DNA of 64,000 bases. Source: Henckelia pumila (Eukaryota; Streptophyta; Magnoliopsida; Lamiales; Gesneriaceae). The DNA is taken from positions 82,912,151 through 82,976,150 of the forward strand of contig NC_133120.1 of NCBI RefSeq assembly GCF_033568475.1. Reading direction: 5' to 3'. The position numbers and the translations under genes were made by a program. This document shows, in pieces, positions 22,773 through 35,229 of this stretch. Positions within the stretch are counted from its first letter, which is position 1. Each line of letters opens with the position of its first letter. The notes under the pieces were generated by a model. The model was given only the letters and a program-made list of their open reading frames with translations, ran no database searches and was not told the DNA's origin.

Positions 22773-22841
22773 CTAATTTTTAAACTCTAATATTTTGGTA
22801 ATTTAAGTTTCGGGCCTATACTGGCCCAAACGTTCATAGAT

Positions 22842-23189
22842 GAAGAGCGGCAGGGTTTTATTTGGGTCATAATTTTTGTAATGGGCCTGGGTTGGATGAG
22901 GTTTCTGAGGAGCTTTGAGTTGAGATGATCATGAATTAAAGTTCGGGCCCAATATTGCCGATCAACAGGTGAATAATCTTTTTTCCTTTTTTTTAAAATT
23001 TATATATATACGTATGAAGAGCGGCAGGGTTTTATTTGGGTCATAATTTTTGTAATGGGCCTGGGGTGGATGAGGTTTCTGAGGAGCTTTGAGTTGAGAT
23101 GATCATGAATTAAAGTTCGGGCCCAATATTGCCGATCAACAGGTGAATAATCTTTTTTCCTTTTTTTTAAAATTTATATATATACGTTT
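22842..23189. repeat. Two-copy 174-bp tandem duplication
   Basis: The segment starting GAAGAGCGGCAGGGTTTTAT at 22842 repeats at 23016 with only one or two differences (for example GGGTTGG versus GGGGTGG). It includes the word GTTCGGGCCCAATATTGCCG and an AT-rich end. The copies are almost identical, so the duplication is recent. Confidence 0.85.
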
Positions 23190-24867
23190 TTTTTAAAAAA
23201 AACAAAATATCGAATGCATTTGGTAAATTATTAAGAAGAACATATGTTGGTTATTTAATTTTAATTTAAACTAACTGCTAATTGTATTAAAAAAATTTAG
23301 ATAAAACAGACAAATGATAATTGTCTTAAATTATTGGAAATTTAGAAACCAGTAATAAAAAGAGAAGAAGCATAAGAGAGTCGGTATTCTTCTTCCATCC
23401 CCTATTAAACTAGACCTGTCTGATAAAAAAGATTATTCTTTCCCAATTCTCGTCCCTTCAAAAACCAACTAAAGGTGAATAAAGTGAAGCATCCATTTCA
23501 GTTTGAATTGTCATTCCTTTTCATTACTGATCCAACAAGTCCCTTCATAAAAGATACTTTTGGAGCATTGTGAAACCCCCTTTTCTCATGATGAGCTTCA
23601 TATTCTTGGCAACAAGGGAAGGAGAAATATGAGAATTCTGCACCCTATTGAGTTTAGTTCCACTGCCGGAGAATTCGAGAGACGTCGTGGGAGGATGGTG
23701 TTCTTAATTGCTTTCATAAACGAGTTTTTAGAAACTCTCCCAAACACTACCTTATGCATGTGCTATCAAGGAACTACGGTTCCTTATAATCTGCAGGTGA
23801 AGTTTGTTTGCAATCACTTTCTTGGATTATTAACATCTAAGAAGGGAAATAATACAAAACCAGTGGCAGTACTCCACCAAGCATTTGCCCATCTTTATTC
23901 GCATTCCAGTGGCATCACCACATAGCAGGCAGGCAGCCACTTGCATCCTCAAAATTTGTACCTGTGTTCCCATAATATCACCCGATTCCCAGACAAGATT
24001 CCTTATCCTACCCAGTATCAGTACCAAAACGCATCATGTTCCTCAAATGATTCAACCAACATTCTTATTCTCATCACTCACTGTTTTTCGTGGCTGGGAT
24101 TCTTCCAAGGGGAAGATATTTTGGTTGGTAGTCCGAGTTCAGACACCGCATTCAAAGTGTCGCCATTGCTTTCAAATATACTTTCCAAAACAATCTGATA
24201 CCACAAAGTACCCAACCTACCTAACAATAATGCTCAAAAGTTATGATACTCAAAAACATTAATTCTGGAATCTTTTACCAATCTCTGACAGAGGGTTTAA
24301 AGACTGGACGCCATTTAGAAGCATAGTCTTATAACCACGTCGGATTGGTGTAAGGGTAACCCCCCCTACAACGTTTGGCCCCGCACCATTTTTTTGGCGG
24401 ATTGACCATGGGGTGCAACACATCGTGGACGTATCCGGTTATCCACACCCCACAATACCTTGAATGGAAGCAAAGGTTCATAGTAAGATACAGCAGTTAG
24501 ATGGGCTCGAAGAGCATGAAGTTGCATATCTTTTACATTATACAGCACCCAAGAAAAGAAAAAAGATACTAGCTAAAATTACATAGGATAATAATAGTGA
24601 TGCCCAAGGCAACACAAATGGAGGCAATAAAAGCCAGTCCTTAGTTAAGGTTACTTTTCGTCTAAATTAAACTGCTATGCTGCTGTCGATGCCCTGCGTT
24701 TGTATCTTTCTACAAAGAAATGGGAAAAAACAATCATAAGCAGCTAACAAGCGGAGAAAACTATCGATGAGCTTCGAACGAACTAAATGGATTCACAATC
24801 TATACCAAAAGCACTAGTCTGCCCGTACCTAAGTATATATAAATTCACTTGTAGTGGAGACGAGCTC
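23190..24867. other. Intergenic and 3' region of the 153-aa gene
   Basis: Contains a 121-codon open frame at 23560-23925 (plus) with no recognisable domain and a GC-richer patch at 24330-24440. 24600-24867 is the likely 3' untranslated region of the minus-strand gene that follows. I do not recognise a gene. Confidence 0.4.
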
Positions 24868-26719
24868 CTAGTAATAAAGAGAACCTGCGGAGAGAAAACA
24901 AAATCTTAAAACATGATCATTGTTTGGTGATAGCATACATAATTTAGCAGCGTTAACGATGAATAACATACCCTGCCACCAGTTTCCTCTTGAAGCACCA
25001 TCCTTATCATCTTCTCCTCCATCTTTATTGAACTGAAAATATACTAATGCGTCATCGGTTCCATTCCAATTGACAAATCCAGATTTACGATAAATAAAAA
25101 TTGGAAATCAAACATTAGCAGATTTGTATTAAATAAGCTTCTTAAATGCCTATCACCGTTATTTTTTTCCCTTTTCTGGGGCATTTGCATATCAAATTTC
25201 AAATTTACCTAAAGTATAGTGTTTATCCTGCTCGTAAATAGCATGGTATAAGACAAATGTTGATGGAAAGAGTCTCCTAAAGTAGGCCACATGATTGTCC
25301 AATTTGCTGCAAAAACTATTAATGTGATTTTCCTTTGAAAGGACTTTAAGCCTACTCACAGTAGTGAACACAGGGCTCTGGGCAATCTGAGGTCGAGAAT
25401 AAACGTCTTGGCCTCCGTAGTAAATCGACGAGCTATAATGACAAGGATGCACATTTTCCACAGGATAAAATGAACCCATATCCTTGCCTTCCGACCTCTG
25501 GAAGTTGCCTCCACCGTTGGCATTACTTTCTGCAAAAAAGAAGCCAATGGTCATGCAAAATACGCACTTGGACACACACTCACAACCGTTACTAAAGAAT
25601 TACACCAAAGATTAAAGATTTAACTATTTTTGCAGCATTAATGCAATCTGTCAAATATGTTTGACTTCAATTCAGCAGTGCCTAAAAGAATCTTGCTATA
25701 ACTACTAGACATATGTTGACTACAACTAAATTCGACAAGATTCCATATCGGATGGACGATAGACATTTGGTATTCTAACTGTTTAACTCATAATTCATAA
25801 AAACAAATTGCATCATATGCGCATATTTTAACGGTTTAACTCATAATACATTAAATCGGCTGTTGACAGATAGGAAAATAAAAATGAAGCAATTACACAT
25901 TTTCTGTTAAAAATATATAATCTTCCAGAAATGAGGATCTTGGTTGAAACAAACCTGAAACAGCAGTATTGCTATTCCAACTCTGACTTCCAGAATCTTG
26001 CTTCTTCTCTTTCTCCGGCATACGCAGAGAGTCATTGCCTACAGCCTTCTGCCAATATAAAAATTGAAAACAGATCTCAGTCACAACTCAGAAGCACGAG
26101 TTCGGAAAATTCTAAATGACGAGGTGAGATCCGCGTGTTTGTCGTTGAAATACACATAGGACGACTATAATTTAAGATTGTATATAGAATGCATACACGG
26201 TAACTAGCACATGGATGAATGTTACCTGCCATAAAAGATTAATCCTTTATAGAGAACTCATTAAATTTTTCACCAATTAAACACGCGGTTACTTCAAGAA
26301 TCTAACGATCATTATTACATTGAGATTTATGGCGGCAATAAGAGGCAAGCTTGATTAATGCAGTAAGAAAATTTGAAATATACAAAATTTCTTCGCACCC
26401 CTTTTATGTCATCTACCATCAAAACTAAACTTCGTTACTCATTAAATAACAGTCTACCAGACCAAACAACCATTATACAGACTCCATTTAAGTAAATAGG
26501 AAATCAAGAACTCCAATCCCCTAAAACGCAAGAACCCAAACATTTACTGCAAATTATTATCATTCTTTTCAAGAAAAAAAAAAAAAAAAACTTTACTACC
26601 TTAGCGGGTGGGGCAAAAATGGTCCCAAAAATCCCAGAAGATGAAGCAGCAACATCAGAATCCTTCGACCCAAAAAGTTCAGAGGTGAATGAAGAAGCCG
26701 ATTTCTTGCCTCCCTCCAT
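24868..26719 (-). CDS. Plant-specific small protein of unknown function, 153 aa, five exons
   Basis: Exons on the minus strand: 26719-26600 (40 codons), 26048-25955, 25529-25360, 25032-24972 and 24884-24868. All introns are GT-AG and the phases close exactly, giving 462 bases. The protein opens M-E-G-G-K-K with a Ser-rich F-T-S-E-L-F-G-S-K segment, then S-S-G-I-F-G-T-I-F-A-P-P (residues 27-38). The middle is polar, with S-S-S-I-Y-Y-G-G-Q-D (~104-113), and the protein ends F-N-K-D-G-G-E-D-D through G-N-W-W-Q-G-S-L-Y-Y. I recognise these blocks as those of a conserved uncharacterised plant family. No signal peptide, membrane segment or catalytic motif is visible and most of it looks disordered. 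The last exon is only 17 bases yet encodes the conserved tail. Role unknown. Confidence 0.88.
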
Positions 26720-26810
26720 TTTCAGTCTCTCAAATCTCTCCGTCTCTTTCTCTATGAAATTGAATGTGCAGAAGAACGAGAGTCTTGGGGGTGAAACAGA
26801 GCCCTTTGCG

Positions 26811-26821
26811 CGCGTATATAT
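26811..26821 (-). promoter_or_regulatory. TATA box of the 153-aa gene
   Basis: On the minus strand TGTATATATACGC lies ~95 bp upstream of the start codon, with GC-rich sequence beside it. This is a good core-promoter position. Confidence 0.5.
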
Positions 26822-26966
26822 ACAAAACCCACCGTCAAAAAAGACCCGTAATCGAACGTAACCGCCGAATATTTTCCCACAAACAAACAGAATCCTCGGA
26901 AGTGAAAGCGAAAATCAAATGGGAAAAAAACGAAAAAAAAGAAGAAGAAAATTTACAGAACAAGAC

Positions 26967-26972
26967 CACGTG
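26967..26972. promoter_or_regulatory. G-box (CACGTG)
   Basis: A CACGTG palindrome ~150 bp upstream of the TATA box of the 153-aa gene; a second CACGTG is at 27452-27457. G-boxes bind bZIP and bHLH factors in plants. Two within 500 bp upstream of one gene suggests real sites but does not prove it. Confidence 0.45.
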
Positions 26973-28299
26973 AATTAATTATCCCTGACGTCCGTATGGA
27001 TTATCCCTGACGTATATACACATACATACCCACATTATATTATATATCCCGGAGTGGAAACACAAATCGAAGTCGTAATCTCCATAATTTTATTATTATC
27101 ATAATCAAATATTATAATAATCGAACATACATTCTATAAATATATAAAACACACACACACACAATTTATACATACAGAGTATTGTATGTATCTTCTTGCC
27201 GCCGATCTCTCCTCCTCCTCACACTCACTGCGGGTTATTAACTTATTTCCCCTTAATAAATTTTCTTTTTTCCACAAAAAAACAAACAAAATCTTTTATC
27301 TCTCGAATTGGCAAAAAAATATCCATCAAAATTTTCGAATATACAAAAACAAAAACAAAAACAAAAAAGATTTTTTTTATTATATTATATTATTTATAAT
27401 CGGTGGTAGTTTTCGGTTAGTCGGCGTGATTTGGCGAGAAGAGAGAAATGCCACGTGGTAGAAACGGGAATATGTGTGGGCCCAGTATTTCAATCTCCAA
27501 CATTTTACTGCCACGAATACGTTAGTGGATAATAACAACTCCTCCTGTCGCTTTCTTTGAATTCCAAAACCCTAATTTTGACTTTTGAATCCCCAACCCG
27601 ATTTGGGAACTTGTTTGGATAATTCCACAAGCTGCTTCTAGGTCCACCCACTGGATTTTATTTCAACATGATCCACGATCCAAATTTTATTGTTACGTGC
27701 GCCAATTTGACGGTAAATTTGAATTATAACATCCTTTGATTTATAACATTTGCTTTCGATCGAAATTAATGAAGTCCCAAATAGTCCTCGTTCATCTATC
27801 CGTATCCAACGTGGTGTTCCAAACAAAGCCTTAAGTATGTAAAATGTATGTACAGAAGCCTATTTAGTACTCTGACCATTTATTTGTTTGGCAGTTTATG
27901 TTTGGGAGGAAAAGGCCGTCTTATCTTTTTATCCTGTCGGCCCAAACTCAGTCGGTCTTCTTCATCCTCCAACTACATTAATTAACCCATCAATGTTCAT
28001 AAATGATACATAGTTAGCAATTATTTCCCAATCAAAGAAAAATCTTAATTTGATAACTCATCATTATTAATCAGAAATTCAATTTTTTTTTGGATGTACA
28101 TATGCATCAAATTTATCAGTTTCTTGATTCATTATCCAAATATGTAAAATTTTAGATAGGTTGATTAATGGTATAGCTTATACTAAAAAAATAAAAAATA
28201 AAAAATAAAATAACCTAATCTAAAATAATGAAATTTGTTGTGTTGGGAGTTGGGAGACTCCTATTTTTATTTTAATAATGCGATAATATTGTTGGTATG
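26973..28299. other. Upstream region and intergenic DNA
   Basis: Contains the second G-box, A-rich simple sequence near 27340-27370, and otherwise unremarkable DNA. Confidence 0.4.
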
Positions 28300-28527
28300 T
28301 AGGGCTGACATACCGTAACAAAATACCGAATTATTAGCATACGTACCGAATTTTTTCAATATACCTAGATATTTTTTCGACATACCGAATTTTTTTCGAT
28401 ATTGATACAGTATCAATATTGATTTTTTCTATATCAAAATTTCAGAATTTCGGTATCGATATCGGTATCGATATGAATTTTTTTCATACCAATATTTTTG
28501 GTACGGTATATCGAAAAATCACCCGTA
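28300..28527. repeat. hAT-like repeat rich in ATACCGAA words
   Basis: Starts TAGGGCTGACATACCGTA and ends with an imperfect complement (ACGGTATATCGAAAAATCACC). Inside are repeated ATACCGAATTTTTT and GGTATCGATATCGGTATCGATA-type blocks. The termini resemble the plant TAGGGNTG hAT class, but no clear 8-bp duplication was found. Confidence 0.5.
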
Positions 28528-28995
28528 TGTGTAGAGCTTAGTTATTTATTTTACGGAAGTAATCCTGAAATTTTGAACAAATAAAATTACTATAATATGT
28601 GATGTGATATTTAGTGAACGTTTGTAATCATTAAAAAAGTGATTCTTAGTTTTCTACTTTAAAAAATCAATTTTATAGTGTTTAATTTAATTGAAATTCA
28701 GAAGTTAGTGGAATGCTGATTCTACAACCACAAAAGTGAGTCTGATAAAAAATTAGTATTATCGTGATTTATTTATCAAACACTATCCGTTTCTGAATTT
28801 TGGATTTTTCACTTTTATTTTGAATCTTACTTTTGATTTATCTGTATTTTTTTGTAATCTATAAATTTAATGGTCTCTGCGAAAGCATAATTTTTTCGAA
28901 CACTTACTGTGTTTTCTTAGTTTTTTTTGTTTCCAACATTTCACGATCTTAAAAAAATTCATAAGCTTATGAATAGGTTTCCAAGTTACTATAGA

Positions 28996-29648
28996 TGTTA
29001 GAATATTGTCCCACATCGGTAGGATATAATTCCTGGGAGCCCTTAATATAGACAAGGACAACCCTCACCTCTTGAGCTAGCTTTTGAGGTGAGTTAGGTC
29101 CAAGTCTCATTTCTAACATGGTATCAGAGCCCGGGTTCCATTGTTATGTGTTGGACGGCCCATAGTTGGCCTCACCCGTCCCATAATTGGGCCATCCATT
29201 TAATTTGATCTCAGTCAATTCATTTTTGGACGTGCGAGGGGTGTGTTGGTGTGTTTAGTTTGTCCCACATCGGTTGGATGAATTATCTGGGATTTTAATA
29301 TATAGGCTTAGACAAACCTCCCCTCTTGAGCTAGCTTTTGAGGTGAGTTAGGTCCAAGTTTCATTTATAACATGGTATCAGAGCCCAGACCCTCCGTGTG
29401 TGTTGGACCGCCCATAATTGGGCTGCCTATAATTAGGCCACCCGTTAATATCTCCACGCTCCAGATATTCATTCCTGGACGTGTGAGGGGTGTGTTAGAA
29501 TATTGTCCCACATCGGTAGTATACAATTCCTGGGTGTGTTAGAATATTGTCCCACATCGGTAGGATATAATTTCTGGGAGCCCTTAATATAGACAAGGAC
29601 AACCCTCACCTCTTGAACTAGCTTTTGAGGTGAATTAGGTTCAAGTCT

Positions 29649-29655
<7 letters not shown>
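28996..29655 (+). mobile_element. TRIM array sharing LTRs (LTR-int-LTR-int-LTR-LTR)
   Basis: LTR a is 28996-29118 (TGTTAGAATATTGTCCCACA ... TTTCTAACA) and is followed at once by the tRNA-Met primer site TGGTATCAGAGCC. A ~125-bp centre ends in the purine tract GCGAGGGGTG. LTR b is 29244-29372, again followed by TGGTATCAGAGCC and a ~120-bp centre. LTR c begins at 29493 but stops after ~44 bp, where LTR d begins at 29537. LTR d runs to ~29654 and is cut by an AT microsatellite before its final ACA. Nothing is coded. LTR b is clearly diverged from a, c and d. Confidence 0.8.

Positions 29656-29696
<41 letters not shown>
29653..29696. repeat. (AT)n microsatellite
   Basis: A run of ~22 TA units that replaces the end of the last TRIM LTR. 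It interrupts the element rather than flanking it. Confidence 0.9.
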
Positions 29697-29699
<3 letters not shown>

Positions 29700-31425
29700 A
29701 GGTTTTTATTTGAGCCTGCCAAGTGGACCTAACGCATTCCCCAAATGTAATGTTCCTTCAACTCTTTGCATTTGAAATTAATAAAGAGAGGATAAGAACC
29801 TTATCCTTTAAGAAAAGACTGTTCTTAGTTTTGATCTCTCTTATTCATTTATGCAAGTAGCTAGACAGTGTGTTGGGGTTTGAAAAGTATAAAACTTCTG
29901 ACTTGACAACCAAAAACTTGAGTATATTACTTAATCAGATGTCTGAAGTTCAATTATCTCTATCAATATTTTTTTGGATTTGCATGTCGTACATTGCTTA
30001 GTGTGATTTATCTGACTATCGTAATTTCAGGTTATTGCGTTAGTACGAAGGTTTACCAATGGACACCGAAAGATAACAACTACAGTTTTCACGTCATAAA
30101 AAAAAACTTGAATATATTTGGGATTTGGATAAATTTCAAGAATTGAATGAGACACGCTAATTTACTAGAATTTGAATGTGGTTCACTGATTCATATTCGT
30201 AATTCTATCATCAAAATTTTAATTTCAACAATATGCTGGATTATAGCCGCGACGACCCAAATTATATCTATATTCGTGTGAACGTTCGATTTTTATCAAA
30301 TATGTTGATGATTATAATATCGGATTAAAAATGAAATGAAATACTATATAAATTCAATAAGTGCCATAGTCAAACACGAATGTTGATTTCTTCCGAAATT
30401 GCAACAGGTACACCAAGTTGTCTTTCCATATGTGCTCGAATCCCACAGATGAATAAAGATTAGTGCCAAAAACTTTCAAAGTTTCAGTGTGATAATTTGC
30501 TACAATAATTAAAGTTTTGTCCTAGATTCTGTTTAGGGTTTTGTATAACATCAAATCATTTATTATCATATAAATACTCCGGCAAGCATTTGACTAAAAA
30601 GTTATGTTACATGTACATATACATGCATGGTTACACATACAGTTATATATTGCATTTGAAATTACAAATCTATCTCAATGTATTTAAGATAATTAAGATA
30701 ATTTTGTAATTTCAAATCCAATATATAACCATATGTATAATCGTATACTACATATATCATTTTTCTTAACTATAAAGTATTAATACTACACTTAAAAAAA
30801 ATTAGAATGTAATTAGTGGTTTGGAAGAGGTTCCATCACCCCATCCATGGATAGGATTCAAAGGATGGATAATACAAGCGATTGGTCCTGTTCCTACGTA
30901 CAAATCATATAGGCCGGGACCGTAATTAGGCTATAGCTAGCTAGTTTGTTTCCTTTGATTAGATATATATATTCGGAAACATTATCTTGGCAAGTATAAA
31001 CTACGCATTGTTTTTCTTATTGAAAAGTATATATTCATTTTTTATTATTCATACATGAAATTTATTTATTATAAAAAATTAATTAAAAAATTATCATTTT
31101 ACGGTTTTACCCAACTTTTCGACAATTCATGTAGCATATTTATGAATCCACAAGCGCATGCTTTTCAAGTTTTATGCGTCCATGATTTACTTTCTTTCTC
31201 CACATGGAGTGTCACATTCTGCGTTAGCTAGGGATAACAATGGATCGAAGAAATGGAGGATAGAGATATTCAATACATATACGTACCATGAATCTATTCT
31301 CCACACACAAAACATCTTCTTTAATTACATCATTTCATGTTGGAATGGACTTCTTGTATAATCGGGTCGCGATATACATGGAAGGTGAGAATTATTCAAC
31401 TATTCGATGTTAATTAATTGAGATC
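29697..31425. other. Intergenic with one MITE-like hairpin
   Basis: About 30600-30765 forms a hairpin with arms GTTATATATTGCATTTGAAA and its near-complement (TTTCAAATCCAATATATAAC); it is related in sequence to the repeats near 1427 and 3620. The rest is AT-rich with no recognisable gene. Confidence 0.45.
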
Positions 31426-32010
31426 TGTTTGGACAAATATTTTAAAAACATTTTTAGTATATTATAAGTGAAATTTTTTTAAAGTGTACGTTTGGAAAAG
31501 ATTTTTGTAGAATGTTTTTGAAAATATTTTTTTTAAAAAAGTTTTATCCAAGTATAGTTTTTTTAAAAACAATTTCAATGTGTTTTTTTTTTTTATGTTT
31601 TTAGAATTGAATGTGCAATGATGAAAATCAATATATATTACTTTTTTTTGTGACGTTGAAAACCGCAACCGCTACCTTTCGGTACGCTTTGGGCCGGATA
31701 AACCTTCGAACTAATGCAATAGCCTGCAAACTACGCTAGTCAGGTAAATCACACTAGACAAGCCTTGTGTGACAGGCTAATTCAAAAAGGTGTTGGCATG
31801 GGGAATCGAACTTCTGACATATGACCAAGAGTTCACCTACTCCACCAACTTGGATACCTCCTTAGGGGCAAATCAATACATATTACTTGTTAACTCTAAA
31901 GATGTTTTTATAGAACAATTGTCCAAACACATACTTATTATTAAAAAACTATTAAAAATTATATATATATTTTTTATAAATTTTTTTTATAAGTAGTTAT
32001 CCAAACAAAG
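31426..32010. repeat. AT-rich MITE-like element split by a SINE
   Basis: Left end CTGTTTGGACAAATATTTTA and right end (read on the minus strand) AGCTTTGTTTGGATAACTAC are imperfect inverted termini. Between them AT-rich DNA is interrupted by the SINE at 31643-31869. No definite target duplication found for the outer element. Confidence 0.4.
31643..31869 (-). mobile_element. tRNA-derived SINE with ~18-bp TSD
   Basis: Read on the minus strand, it starts with a tRNA-like head: an A-box-like AGTTGGTGGAGTAGG and, ~40 bp on, a B-box-like AGTTCGATTCCCC. A tRNA-unrelated body follows, and it ends in an A run (a T run at 31642-31649 on the plus strand). The flanks carry an imperfect direct duplication, AAATCAATATATATTACT (31625-31642) and AAATCAATACATATTACT (31870-31887), 17 of 18 matching. 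Target length and A-tail indicate LINE-type retroposition. It resembles the Au-type plant SINEs, but I cannot assign the family firmly. Confidence 0.75.
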
Positions 32011-32677
32011 CTTCCATTTTTTTGTTTGGTGGTGGATATATATGTTTCACAATCCGATGAGTCATGTTCAATGTATGGCAACGAAAGGGACCTAGCTCAA
32101 GACTGGAAGGTAGCATTAACTTGGTTCCAAAAAATGAACGTTCTAAATTCAATTATATAAGATGCATCAACCAGCGGAAAACCATCAACTCGGAGATTAT
32201 GGGAAATAAATTTTAGTTAATTAGTTTGTTTGGATAAATTTAATAGTCATAGCACAGAAAAATGGTCCAAATTAACGTACAGACACCAAAATTTGTTTTT
32301 GAATCCGATGGTGTGTACAACATTGTTATTGGATCAATTCTACCGTTAATTCACAATAACGTGCCGAGCGAGGATCCAAATTGCCGTAATTCAGGTATTA
32401 TATATAGTTGTTTTGTAACAAAACAACGCACACAAATAAAACTCTAATCTAAGACGTAGCTTCAGCTAGCTAGCTAGGCTTAATCTTTAGCACTAGACCA
32501 ATGGGTATTTTAATGAAAAATTATACACTTCAATTTTTTTTCAACAACTATATATGTACGGAGATTGCTCTCATCTCTACGTCAACGATTGATGATCAAG
32601 CTACATATATATGTATATCAAACTAATCACGTAACTCTATTTCAACTATTATTATTATCTAAAATGATTAACAATCG

Positions 32678-32708
<31 letters not shown>

Positions 32709-34613
32709 ATGTTATATGTTATATAGGGAAAGCCTGCTGGAGAATTTCTGTTATTTTCCTTGTTTGGCTCAATTCAATAAAAATATTATTTAAGGGAGAG
32801 CATGCTGCAAAATCAATTTCTTGTAGGGCTCATGCTGTTCCTTCAAATTCATTTTGACATGTACATTTGTATCTCATTTTCAATATTTATTATTATTTTA
32901 TTTATTAAAAATATACTATTTTAATAAAAATGTATTAAATCTTGATATTCAAAAATACCAGTCATATGGCTTTTTCTATATTATATATAATGATGATGAT
33001 GAATTGATGATTGATTTATCCATTCCATTTCCTCTTGTATTTTTTTGTGCATATAAAATATAACATAAGTAGGTATGTCTGTGTCAATGGAGCCCGCGGT
33101 CCTTCTTTTCTTTAATTTAATTTGTTTATATCTTTATTCGGTTTCACCAAACATTATAATAACTGTTCTTTCTTGGTACTAGATGCTTCATGGATATTAT
33201 AAATTTTCATTTTAAATTATTCTACACATTTATATAAAATATCATTTGATATTGTAACGTTTTAAGTTTCTAAACTGATTCAACTTATTTAACCATTACT
33301 GGAGCCTCTCCTTCATTCATTCTTTATTTAAAATTTATAACTAATTGCATCCAAACACATTGAGTATATTGTTAAAATATGAATATTTATTGTTGTTACT
33401 GTTATTGTATTTTTTATTTCTAACATATTGAAATTTAAAAGTAAATGGCGGGGCAAAAAAATAGAAAAAATCATGGATACATTAAATTTAAAATAGAGAT
33501 ATAGATTTTGTTCTTCTTTTTTTAATTTGCAAAGTATTTTAGATATTTCATCTTTAATAATATAGTAAGATAATAACAAATATTCGGATGAACATCTTGC
33601 GTGTTTGTACAATCCGTTTTTAACGAAAACAAAAAAAATAAATTGTGAAGTGAATAACAATATAAATATCGTTTCTTATAAATAAATGTCCATCAAATGA
33701 GGGGGAAAAAAAATAATGTTACATTTCGGTAATTATTAAATATTAAATTATAATCATCAAAAGACAAAAAAAAAAATAAAAATTGACTGGTTGTTATTTC
33801 ACAAACGATGTACCATATATAAAGTATAAATAAATTGTAATAGAAAAAGTAGCTTTTACAAAAAGTGAGTATATATATTAATATATAGATCTCCTGATTT
33901 GTTTAAGGATAAACAAGCATTAATTCATCACGGGGGGAGGAGACTGCAGCACCGTAACTTCTTTAAATTGAATAATATAATGTGCATTCAATCCTCTGTT
34001 TCTTTTTTACTCTTTCCCTATAAAATTCAGCCATTATCAGTCGGGACATTTTCTGACATTTCAATGTGCTCTTTTAGGACCTTTTAGTCCCTCAAATTAA
34101 TAATACATGCCTAACATTTTATAGCCAAAATTTTTATCCGGTAGTGAAACGTAAATCCTATTCACAAATATATGTAACAACAAAATTTACAAACAAAATT
34201 TTTATTTTATATTTATTTAATTCATTTAAATTTTTTTCCAAAATTTCAATTAATTGAAACTAAGAAAGTATTATTTATCTATATATATTAGTGACTAATT
34301 ACAGTCACATTATGTAAGCACAACTTTTTGATCATCATTCATAAGAATGTATTGATTATGTGAAAAAGAATTTTAAACCTAGTATTTTCATATGCCAATC
34401 GATCGAAGGGTAGAAAATATACGACGAGAGGTCGTATATTTGAAAATATTCGTGGTAATTGAAAGTTTAAAATATCATCCGGAAAATTTATGTTTTGCAA
34501 GAAATAAATATTGTAAAGTAGAAAAAGAGGGGAGGATAATTTTTTAAGGAACCGGCGGCTAGTACTATCGTTTTTATGTGTGAACAAAAAATACTACTAC
34601 ATTTTTTCAGTAG
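32011..34613. other. Intergenic, AT-rich, no gene
   Basis: Contains an (AT)n tract near 32682-32702 and many A/T runs. No domain-bearing frame, inverted terminus or array was recognised. Confidence 0.4.
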
Positions 34614-34987
34614 AAAACTTAAATAAGTTTCCCCTAAATAATAAATTAAATAAATATATAAAATATATCACTTTTTTTTTAAAAAATATCATACATTAAT
34701 AATTTACTTTTTAAAATTAATTTCACGATAAAAATATTTTTAGAACATACTTATAAACATGCAACCGTGACACGTGTTACGTGTATCGGTGTATGCCCCA
34801 AATCTAATCTAAGTGGGGAAAAAATACGATATTTCAAATACGTTATAGTTTATTACTATATATAATAAACCAACAAGTACTTAAAAAAAAAACTATAATT
34901 TCGCAAATTTTATATCGTCACTTCAGCACCGATCTCAAATATGGAAATTTTCGACAAATAAAATGTGTCATCTGCACTATATAATAA
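34614..34987. repeat. Left copy of a ~360-bp duplicated segment
   Basis: Runs from AAAACTTAAATAAGTTTCCC to CACTATATAATAA. A second copy, about nine-tenths identical with several small gaps, lies at 60220-60574 in the same orientation. Non-coding, and the ends do not look like LTR or transposon termini. It lies ~240 bp left of the transposon nest, the other copy directly right of it. Confidence 0.85.
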
Positions 34988-35110
34988 CACATAAATCCTT
35001 TAATAATTATTTTAATCATTTTAGTAGATAGAAAAAAAATAATTTTTTTTAATTTAATAAAAATTATCTTCATAACTTATTTTATAAAATTCTAAAAATA
35101 ACTAAATAAT

Positions 35111-35145
<35 letters not shown>

Positions 35146-35229
35146 CATTAGCCTAAATATTTTCAAAAAAAAATATTTTCAAAAAATAACTCACACATTA
35201 ATTAGAAATAAATGTTTGCGAATTATCAT

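Noticed and set aside
23560-23925. 121-codon plus-strand frame
   Set aside because: No recognisable family, no splice partner, and surrounding frames are equally open by chance.
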